A stretch of 10,343 nt of DNA, taken from NCBI GenBank assembly GCA_030634125.1, contig DAOWBJ010000030.1, positions 1 through 10,343 of the forward strand. Direction: 5' to 3'. This DNA comes from Victivallales bacterium. Its GTDB lineage: Bacteria; Verrucomicrobiota; Lentisphaeria; Victivallales; Victivallaceae. The notes under the pieces were generated by a model. That model was not told where the DNA came from, searched no databases, and saw only the letters and a program-made list of their open reading frames with translations. A program made the translations under genes and the position numbers. Below are positions 6,136 through 10,343 of the stretch, piece after piece. Within the stretch, counting starts at the first letter, position 1; each line of letters begins with the position of its first letter.

Positions 6136-7006
6136 TGTCTGTCTCCACTTGTCGTCTGCCAATAATGAAATCACAAGCTTTTTGAGCGGCTCCGGCGGCA
6201 AAAACAAGTAGTCGTTTATCGTCTTTCAGCTTTGAAAGCCAGCCTCGGATGTACGCCGCCGAGTTGTCAATGGTACGGTTTTCAATTCCTGATTCACCAC
6301 AGAGAAATGCCGAACCCATTTCCGCAATCAATTCTTCCTGCGAATAAACTTTGGAACCGAAAGCCGCCGCTCGAGTAACACCTTTGCGGTTCAACCTGGA
6401 GACGTGTCCTGTCGAGTGACAAAGTTCATGAAACAAGGTTGAATACAGCTCCTCGTTAGATTTGAACGAATTTCTTGCAGGCATATTGATTTTGTCTTCA
6501 CGCGGAATGTAACATGCCCGATTGCTGTTATAAATGATTTCGGGTCGATCCGGCATTCCAAATGTAATATGTTCCGCTTCTTTAATCGGATTGAATTCAC
6601 GGCTTATTTGCCACGGAATGTGTTTGGAAGCAATATCTTTGCACTGGCCAACATTGAAAACATAGTAAAGCTTGAGCATTGGAACAAGCACAGCTTTGCC
6701 TTCTGCATTCCTGACAACATTGCCGTCATCATCTTTTCTCTCCAGCCATTTGTAAAAAACAACCAAATGAGCTTTTTCGTCTTTTATGACCGAACCATTC
6801 AGACGTTTAACTTGTTTGAATGTTAGGAAATATGGCAATTCGTATTTCTGGTCGGAAAGTAACAGCAGGTTGATTCCACGATACGGCTTTTGCGAGATCA
6901 AATTGCGTGACGGCCATGCTGAAGTCCAAGGTTGATGCCAAGGGACGATTCCCTGTTCGAGTTTGTCGATAATGATGTTGGTGATTTTTTCATAAACTAA
7001 GCTCAT
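6119..7006 (-). CDS. ardC: ArdC-type antirestriction protein (ssDNA-binding, zincin-like peptidase)
   Basis: The 295-aa protein has the two-domain ArdC architecture. The N-terminal domain (about 3-130) shows the typical opening YEKITNIIIDKLEQGIVPW, then PWTSAWPSRNLISQKPYRGI, and the VFYKWLER and YYVFNVGQ segments; this domain binds single-stranded DNA. The C-terminal zincin-like domain has LYSTLFHELCHSTGHVSRL, with H193, E194 and H197 as the metal and catalytic residues and H201 nearby, followed by YSQEELIAEMGSAFLC, whose E229 region supplies the third ligand. ArdC proteins help incoming mobile DNA escape restriction. I chose ATG 7006 over 7045 because TAGGAGA lies eight bases before it. It lies 11 bases after the DUF2958 stop, and a decayed relative lies at 3226-3288. 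Full length and apparently intact. Confidence 0.93.
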   Translation of the reverse strand: MSLVYEKITNIIIDKLEQGIVPWHQPWTSAWPSRNLISQKPYRGINLLLLSDQKYELPYFLTFKQVKRLNGSVIKDEKAHLVVFYKWLERKDDDGNVVRNAEGKAVLVPMLKLYYVFNVGQCKDIASKHIPWQISREFNPIKEAEHITFGMPDRPEIIYNSNRACYIPREDKINMPARNSFKSNEELYSTLFHELCHSTGHVSRLNRKGVTRAAAFGSKVYSQEELIAEMGSAFLCGESGIENRTIDNSAAYIRGWLSKLKDDKRLLVFAAGAAQKACDFIIGRRQVETDNGSGN

Positions 7007-7017
7007 GATAATATCTC

Positions 7018-7335
7018 CTATTTGCATGGTTTGAATGTTGAACATTCGGAAAGCTTGCAGGGTTTGAAATAAAGATCACGTTCGATAGTCAATCCAAACG
7101 GAAGTTTTATAGCTTCCATTTCTTCAAGGCTTACCGTGCCTAATTCGTCAAATCCCATACCCGTCACATAGCAAAATGCTATTTTCGTTTCCGGGTCATA
7201 TTCATAAATGAACCAGCTTTGTGAACCGACTGGATTGAAAAACTTTACAGGTATGAACGGATCTTTTATTTCGCTCTGAGAATAGTACGGATATGGCTTC
7301 ATAGTTTCGAGGAATTCTTCGGTTATGAGTTTCAT
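7018..7335 (-). CDS. DUF2958 family protein
   Basis: The 105-aa protein matches DUF2958 from start to end: MKLITEEFLETM, then KDPFIPVKFFNP (24-35), SWFIYEYDPET (40-50), GFDELGTVSLEEMEAIK (61-77) and PFGLTIERDLYFKP (79-92). Its function is unknown; it is a frequent neighbour of ArdC on plasmids, integrative elements and phages. The tail KPCKLSECSTFKPCK repeats FKPCK, which looks like a small local duplication. I chose ATG 7335 over 7359 because ATAGGA lies eight bases before it. The next gene, ardC, begins 11 bases downstream, so the two are co-transcribed. Confidence 0.9.
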   Translation of the reverse strand: MKLITEEFLETMKPYPYYSQSEIKDPFIPVKFFNPVGSQSWFIYEYDPETKIAFCYVTGMGFDELGTVSLEEMEAIKLPFGLTIERDLYFKPCKLSECSTFKPCK

Positions 7336-7358
7336 TTGCATTGTCCTATTGGTTAACA

Positions 7359-7532
7359 TTATTTTGTTTCAAGCTCTTTTATCAAGCCTTCTTTATTTTC
7401 TTCTATTGCTTCGGCGACAGATTTCAGGAACAATTTTTTAGCTTGCTTATACCTTTGTTTAGGAGTTCCGCTAAAATTGCATTTCATTGTATTTTTCATT
7501 TCAAAAAACATTCTGTCAATATCAATTATCAT
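7359..7532 (-). CDS. 57-aa lysine-rich small protein, first gene of operon
   Basis: ATG 7532 has AGAGGT seven bases upstream and opens a frame starting MIIDIDRMFFEMKN, with KQRYKQAKKLFLKSVAEAI in the middle and a highly charged end GLIKELETK. Its stop overlaps an ATG of the following DUF2958 frame (TAATG). Length, ribosome site and spacing support a real gene, although no family is recognised. It is probably a helical protein. Being the most upstream gene of the minus-strand block, it may follow the operon promoter, which would lie between 7540 and 7640. Confidence 0.55.
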   Translation of the reverse strand: MIIDIDRMFFEMKNTMKCNFSGTPKQRYKQAKKLFLKSVAEAIEENKEGLIKELETK

Positions 7533-8189
7533 ATTTTACCTCTACTTATTTTTTCAAAAAAGTTATTGTTATAAGCATCCAGTTTTGTCAATATTTCTAC
7601 TAATTATATTTCATTTTGATTTCCTCCTGATGATTGTTTAAAATGATGATTACCACCCTGTTTTAGGGTTTTTTCTAAGGGTTATTAAAAGGGAAAATGA
7701 TTAGAAATAAATATGGCGGCGGTGTTTTTATAAAACTCTGTTTTGCGTAAACTTCTAATACATAGCGAGTTGCGTGGGTTGAGTGATGAATTCTAAGCTG
7801 TTTTGGCATTAGAAATAATGTTTTGCGGGTGAAATACATTATTTTTAGCGCTTTTTTGATGAAAGCTCCGACTATAAAGATATTGTGTATGAGATTTGAT
7901 ATTTTATTTGTCTTTCATCATTTACAGACGAATCATATTTCGATGAAAAGCAAATTTTGCTTACAAATTAATTCTTCAATTTTTGTGGTATTTTGTTATG
8001 CCGAAGCGTTAGCAAAATAATGTGTTTTAAAGAGCCGAAACGGATTTCGACGAACACAGTTTTTATTGAAGTAATTAATGATTTTGGATGAGTATAATAA
8101 ACAGCAAAGGCATTTTTAATTTATAAACAAACTTTTGTTTCTATTGGGTTTTTGATGTTGCTGTCAATTATCTAAATGTTAACTTATAT
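7533..8189. other. Non-coding gap with short hairpins
   Basis: I see no supportable gene here. The minus strand holds a TTGACA at 7591-7586 and a TATAAT at 7608-7603, either of which might belong to the promoter of the minus-strand operon, but neither has a good partner at standard spacing. Short structures: ACCCT/AGGGT around GTTTT at 7655-7669 followed by Ts (plus strand), CATTA-GAAA-TAATG near 7807-7820, a 15-base quasi-palindrome AAGCAAATTTTGCTT at 7948-7962, and CGAAA-CGGA-TTTCG at 8036-8049. Plus-strand frames here lack ribosome sites. It marks the change from the denser coding block to the AT-rich block. Confidence 0.5.
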
Positions 8190-8215
8190 ATTTGTCAAAT
8201 CAGTATTAGACAAAT
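8190..8215. repeat. 7-bp perfect inverted repeat ATTTGTC/GACAAAT
   Basis: ATTTGTC (8190-8196) and GACAAAT (8209-8215) face each other across 12 bases. The size and symmetry suit an operator for a dimeric regulator, or a short hairpin at the end of the radC transcription unit, though no T-run follows. It overlaps the end of the 25-codon ORF downstream of radC. Confidence 0.4.
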
Positions 8216-8272
8216 TAAATTATGGCAGAAGTAATATAATATTCTTGAAGAAATTTTGTTTACATGTCTCAT
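8195..8272 (-). CDS. 25-codon ORF coupled to the radC stop
   Basis: The radC stop TAA overlaps an ATG as TAATG, and GGGAGGGGA about six bases upstream, coding for the radC end, is a very strong ribosome site that serves no other start. The frame begins MRHVNKISSRILYYFCHN and ends with a hydrophobic stretch. It is too short to assign and may be chance or a decayed 3' gene. Confidence 0.25.
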   Translation of the reverse strand: MRHVNKISSRILYYFCHNLICLILI

Positions 8273-8688
8273 TATAAATCCCCTCCCTCTGCCATACTAT
8301 AATATTCTTTTTGGTTAAATATAACACTATCTAATATATTAATATCTAAAAACCTTCCTGCTTTTTTTAATTCTCCTAGAGTCTCTATATCTGCTAGTGA
8401 AGGCTCTAAACCATCACTTGGGTGATTATGTGCCACTATCATTGCAGTTGCTTTACTCAAAAGTGCAGTTTTAAAAATTATTTTAGGGTCTATTATGCAC
8501 TCATTGATTGCACCCTTAAATAAGACTTCGCATTTCAACAACTTACATCTTACATCTAGGAAAAAAACTAAAAAGTTTTCTTGGTCATAATCAATATCTA
8601 TTTCTTTTATATTGTCAAAAACATCTTTTGCCTTACGAACCTTTTTCTTTGAAACAGCTTGGTCGTGCAATTTAAATATTTGTTTCAT
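8272..8688 (-). CDS. RadC-like JAMM-domain protein
   Basis: The 138-aa protein is the JAB/MPN domain of the RadC (DUF2466) family without the usual N-terminal helix-hairpin-helix region. The JAMM site is complete: E54 in EVLFKGAI, then AHNHPSDGLEPSLAD giving H87, H89, S97 and D100 in the exact H-x-H-x7-S-x2-D spacing. RadC family members are common on mobile elements; the JAMM fold suggests metalloprotease or nuclease-like activity but no substrate is established. The ATG at 8688 overlaps the stop of the upstream gene (ATGA), and its ribosome site GGAGG lies in that gene's last codons, so translation is coupled. Codon choice is AT-rich, unlike the region 1 genes. A 22-base duplicate of its start region lies at 9271-9292. 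Confidence 0.9.
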   Translation of the reverse strand: MKQIFKLHDQAVSKKKVRKAKDVFDNIKEIDIDYDQENFLVFFLDVRCKLLKCEVLFKGAINECIIDPKIIFKTALLSKATAMIVAHNHPSDGLEPSLADIETLGELKKAGRFLDINILDSVIFNQKEYYSMAEGGDL

Positions 8689-8696
8689 TTTATTTT
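8675..8696. repeat. 22-base direct repeat, copy 1 (radC start)
   Basis: These 22 bases span the radC start codon, its first codons and the sequence just upstream. They recur exactly at 9271-9292. Read on the minus strand, both copies contain AAAATAAAATGAAACAAA. Confidence 0.8.
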
Positions 8697-9203
8697 CCTC
8701 CAGCCAAGTGAGCCATCACACTCACAACACTCCATATCACACTCATTTTCATTATATGCAAAACCTTCCTCATATCCACATTTTTTACATTTGTAGGTAA
8801 TGAAATCAAAACATTCTTCAAATAGTTCTCCGTCATAGTTACAGATTATTTCTTCACTAAACCCAAAACCACCTTCTTCAGTGTTAATTTCTACATCAAC
8901 CTTATATTTCTTGCACATGTCCATTAGAATAGGATTTATTTTATTGTTTTTATTTGGATATCCGTCAATAAGACAACTATGAGCACTCCAGGCAAAATCT
9001 ACTGAAAATTCAGCAATACCAATTTTGAAATTATCTTCTTGTTCTTTAAAAAAGTCCCTTAAACTACAATTCATAAAGCTTCTAGCGAAGTATTGTTTAG
9101 GCTCATTCTCAACACCCTCATCAAATATGAACAACTTGCAAAAATCCTTTACATTCTTTGGAGTTCCCGTGACTTTCACATAGCCCCAACACCAATTTGG
9201 CAT
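8685..9203 (-). CDS. YubB/Api92-like ferredoxin-fold protein with C-terminal zinc ribbon
   Basis: The 172-aa protein begins MPNWCWGYVKVTGTPKNVKD, the classical start of YubB/DUF1281-like proteins. It continues with YFARSF (38-43), FSVDFAWSAHSCLIDGYP (66-83) and VDVEINTEEGGFGFSEEI (102-119), the conserved core of the clostridial and phage members I recall. The tail has CKKCGYEE at 139-146 and ECDMECCECDG at 154-164, a likely zinc ribbon (C139, C142 and two of C155/C159/C160/C162). GTAGGAGAG lies about ten bases before the ATG. The gene follows two tiny ORFs, the second ending one base before its ATG, and overlaps radC downstream. Function unknown. A second, more diverged member may be the gene at 4910-5386. 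Confidence 0.85.
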   Translation of the reverse strand: MPNWCWGYVKVTGTPKNVKDFCKLFIFDEGVENEPKQYFARSFMNCSLRDFFKEQEDNFKIGIAEFSVDFAWSAHSCLIDGYPNKNNKINPILMDMCKKYKVDVEINTEEGGFGFSEEIICNYDGELFEECFDFITYKCKKCGYEEGFAYNENECDMECCECDGSLGWRKIK

Positions 9204-9204
9204 T

Positions 9205-9252
9205 TTAGTAAGCTCTCCTACAAAGGATAATTTTATTTAATTTGTTTTTCAT
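9205..9252 (-). CDS. 15-aa leader ORF 2 upstream of the YubB-like gene
   Basis: The frame reads MKNKLNKIILCRRAY and stops one base before the ATG of the YubB-like gene (TAAAATG). Its own start overlaps the stop of leader ORF 1 as ATGA, and CTGGAG lies about nine bases upstream. The AGGAGAG inside it is the ribosome site of the main gene, so translating this ORF would pass ribosomes over that site. A regulatory leader peptide is possible; so is a degraded gene end. Confidence 0.35.
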   Translation of the reverse strand: MKNKLNKIILCRRAY

Positions 9253-9284
9253 TCTAAATTCTCCAGTTTCAATATTTGTTTCAT
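9249..9284 (-). CDS. 11-aa leader ORF 1, duplicate of the radC start
   Basis: The frame reads MKQILKLENLE and resembles the first residues of RadC here (MKQIFKLHD). Its first 12 nucleotides and the ten upstream are an exact copy, and later differences are mostly synonymous or conservative. It lies at the head of the minus-strand leader and its stop overlaps the start of leader ORF 2. No clear ribosome site of its own is present. Confidence 0.35.
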   Translation of the reverse strand: MKQILKLENLE

Positions 9285-9292
9285 TTTATTTT
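9271..9292. repeat. 22-base direct repeat, copy 2 (leader region)
   Basis: This is an exact copy of 8675-8696, about 600 bases away, placed at the start of leader ORF 1. It indicates a local duplication of the radC start region. Confidence 0.8.
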
Positions 9293-9294
9293 GA

Positions 9295-9320
9295 TTAACC
9301 AATTAACTTGTTAACCAGTT
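9295..9320. promoter_or_regulatory. Operator-like decamer cluster A
   Basis: Three decamers lie close together: TTAACCAATT (9295-9304, plus), TTAACAAGTT (9314-9305, minus) and TTAACCAGTT (9311-9320, plus). They fit a consensus near TTAACMARTT. The cluster sits in the divergent region between the leader ORFs and the 60-aa gene, as expected for binding of a small dimeric repressor. Confidence 0.55.
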
Positions 9321-9340
9321 AATAATATTAGATATATAAT

Positions 9341-9349
9341 CTTTATAAA
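9341..9349. promoter_or_regulatory. TATA-like box CTTTATAAA, copy 1
   Basis: CTTTATAAA, containing the palindrome TTTATAAA, lies between the two decamer clusters. It is preceded by AAT as in the second copy 60 bases away. It could serve either strand. On the minus strand it is about 60 bases from leader ORF 1. Confidence 0.35.
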
Positions 9350-9361
9350 TGTTTCGTTTGG

Positions 9362-9389
9362 TTAACCAATTTACCAGTTGACTTGTTAA
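9362..9389. promoter_or_regulatory. Operator-like decamer cluster B
   Basis: The decamers are TTAACCAATT (9362-9371, plus), TTTACCAGTT (9370-9379, plus) and TTAACAAGTC (9389-9380, minus). GGTTAACC at 9360-9367 is itself palindromic. The cluster lies directly before the second TATA-like box and the 60-aa gene, so binding here would block that promoter. Confidence 0.55.
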
Positions 9390-9400
9390 CAAAAGCAAAT

Positions 9401-9409
9401 CTTTATAAA
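9401..9409 (+). promoter_or_regulatory. TATA-like box CTTTATAAA, copy 2, before the 60-aa gene
   Basis: The box is centred about 25 bases before the ATG at 9431, and no ribosome site lies between. That spacing is the one expected for an archaeal TATA box feeding a leaderless mRNA. A bacterial reading is also possible, with TTGACT at 9378-9383 and TATAAA at 9404-9409, but the spacer would be 20 bases. Confidence 0.4.
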
Positions 9410-9430
9410 AAGAAGTTTCTCTTATAAGTT

Positions 9431-9613
9431 ATGGAAAAAGAGCGAGATACTGGGTTAATTCGTATTAAAAAAGTTACCAAGAAAAAGCTCCAGAAAATAG
9501 TTTTCAATAGTAGACAGAATGACAGTAAAGCGTTTGATAATATTTCTAAAATTATTGATTTTATGTTCAATTCTTTAAAAGATATAACCCCATTGAAAGA
9601 ATTATTAAAATAA
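9431..9613 (+). CDS. 60-aa basic protein, probable small DNA-binding regulator
   Basis: The 60-aa product has a strand-like TGLIRIKKVTKKKLQKIV followed by two predicted helices, FDNISKIIDFMFNSL being the second. This resembles a ribbon-helix-helix layout, though without a match to a named family. It begins about 22 bases after a TATA-like box without a ribosome site, and faces the divergent YubB-like/radC transcription unit across two decamer clusters. The position suggests that it binds those sites and controls both sides. It could instead be an antitoxin, but no toxin is adjacent. Confidence 0.6.
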   Translation: MEKERDTGLIRIKKVTKKKLQKIVFNSRQNDSKAFDNISKIIDFMFNSLKDITPLKELLK

Positions 9614-9682
9614 CTCAATCGAATAAATGATTTGTAACCTTAAGGATTGTAAAGTATATTTCTGTAAAATCATGGGAGAGAT

Positions 9683-10129
9683 ATGCGACCACGACAACAA
9701 TTTACAGAGGAACAAAAGCATAAGGTTAAACAGGCGTTAAAATCTGCTACCAACAGGGAGGAGGAACAACGCGTTCAAGCTGTTTTATTGCGTATGGAGC
9801 AAGGATTAAGAGCCGTAGAAATTGGGAAAATTATCGGTTTGCATACTGCCAGTATCTGGAAAATACACGCACGTTTTTTTAAAGAGGGTGCTTCTATTTT
9901 TAAAAGTAAAACACATGGCGGACGACTTCATGAAAACCTATCGGTTGCTCAAGAACACAAGTTATTGAAACCCTTTTTAGAGCGAACAGGAAGAAACAAT
10001 AAGCATATTGTTTCAAGCATCAAAAAGGCTTATGAAAAAGTCGTTGCCCGTGATGTGCCTTTGTCAACCATCTACCGTATGCTTGAACGTCATGGCTGGG
10101 ACAAAGAGCAAACTCTCCTCAAAAAATAA
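9683..10129 (+). CDS. IS630-family transposase, N-terminal DNA-binding half only
   Basis: The 148-aa frame matches the N-terminal half of IS630-family transposases: FTEEQKHKVKQALKSATN, then EEQRVQAVLLRMEQGLRAVE, IGKIIGLHTASIWKIHARF as the first helix-turn-helix (about 45-63), GGRLHENLS and the second HTH ending PLSTIYRMLERHGW (about 126-139). It stops at TLLKK followed by TAA. The DDE catalytic domain, about another 180 residues, should come next. Neither the -1 frame across AAAAAA at 10121-10126, which runs to a stop at 10231-10233 without DDE motifs, nor the +1 frame supplies it. The copy is therefore truncated, probably by a deletion soon after this point. GGGAGAG precedes the ATG by a few bases. 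I found no terminal inverted repeats. Confidence 0.8.
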   Translation: MRPRQQFTEEQKHKVKQALKSATNREEEQRVQAVLLRMEQGLRAVEIGKIIGLHTASIWKIHARFFKEGASIFKSKTHGGRLHENLSVAQEHKLLKPFLERTGRNNKHIVSSIKKAYEKVVARDVPLSTIYRMLERHGWDKEQTLLKK

Positions 10130-10343
10130 ATCCACAAACACAAAAAGTGATAGAAAAACTTGCGCTGTTAAACAATAAAGTTTCCCAAAAGCAATTGATC
10201 TATATTGTGATTTCGCAAATTATTCCCCTTTGATTGTCATATAAATTGTCAAATAGAGATACGGTGTTATTTTATTAATCCGGCTTTTAAATTGACAAAC
10301 TGGCATATAAAGGAAGAGGCTTTGCCGAATTTCCTTAGCAAGA
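10130..10343. other. Unassigned 3' sequence after the transposase half
   Basis: These 214 bases hold no gene I can support. The -1 frame from the transposase runs to 10233 and then stops. On the minus strand a frame is open from the window edge to a TAA at 10222-10220, about 40 codons with hydrophobic character, which might be the end of a gene lying to the right. ATTGTCA occurs at about 10234 and 10247 and ATTGACA near 10292, spaced in a loose inverted arrangement. No transposon end can be fixed. Confidence 0.35.

Noticed and set aside
6569..6826. Plus-strand 85-codon frame opposite ardC
   Set aside because: The minus-strand ArdC frame explains this stretch fully.
7655..7674. Plus-strand terminator ACCCT-GTTTT-AGGGT with Ts
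   Set aside because: The stem is only five base pairs and no plus-strand gene precedes it.
7823..8020. Plus-strand frame in the intergenic gap
   Set aside because: It needs a TTG start, lacks a ribosome site and reads as hydrophobic AT-rich noise without family features.
9295..9389. Possible CRISPR-like array or replication iterons
   Set aside because: The repeats are only 10 bases, mixed in orientation and without uniform spacing, and no cas or replication-initiator gene is present. Operators fit better.
10121..10233. Programmed -1 frameshift producing a full transposase
   Set aside because: The -1 frame after the A6 run encodes only about 37 residues without DDE motifs before a stop.

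Overview
The window is a stretch of bacterial mobile-element or plasmid-type DNA of moderate-to-low GC, carried by an organism I cannot name. Shine-Dalgarno sites (AGGAG/AAGGA) precede nearly every gene, and the gene families (ArdC-type antirestriction protein, DUF2958, large ParB, MoxR-type ATPase with DUF3150 and a CobT-like VWA protein) are ones usually met together on conjugative elements, plasmids and large phages. No housekeeping gene, tRNA or rRNA is visible.

Region 1 (about 1-7535) is a tightly packed block read entirely on the minus strand. In transcription order it holds a 57-aa lysine-rich ORF, DUF2958, ArdC, a 52-aa CxxC protein, a 180-aa family with a TGGGMD motif, a probable YubB/Api92-like protein, an intrinsic terminator, a large ParB-like protein, a MoxR/CobS-like AAA+ ATPase, DUF3150, and a CobT-like VWA protein. 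The ATPase, DUF3150 and VWA genes form a known trio, a MoxR-VWA type chaperone module of unknown substrate. The region is decaying. DUF3150 is split by an out-of-frame lesion: its lost frame can be read just upstream of the second fragment. The VWA gene stops inside its VWA domain after the first metal-site motif. A 20-codon ghost of a second ArdC gene, with its HELCHSTGH-type zinc motif, sits between parB and the ATPase gene. The sequence beyond the VWA stop (1-120) looks like the start of an unrelated gene, so a rearrangement junction probably lies near 120-145.

Region 2 (about 7540-8190) is a non-coding gap with short inverted repeats and no gene I can support.

Region 3 (about 8190-9615) is visibly more AT-rich and probably has a different origin. 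Two overlapping minus-strand genes encode a YubB-like zinc-ribbon protein and a RadC-like JAMM-domain protein. They are preceded by two tiny coupled ORFs, one of which begins with a duplicate of the radC start region. A divergent plus-strand 60-aa protein, probably a small DNA-binding regulator, faces them. The intergenic region between holds two clusters of a decamer close to TTAACCARTT and two copies of CTTTATAAA, which looks like an operator-promoter region shared by both sides.

Region 4 (about 9650-10343) is the N-terminal DNA-binding half of an IS630-family transposase without its DDE catalytic half, followed by unassigned sequence to the window end.

The best candidate for an undescribed system is the ATPase-DUF3150-VWA-ParB module of region 1, although this copy is damaged. 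The most unusual regulatory structure is the divergent repeat-rich region at 9285-9430.
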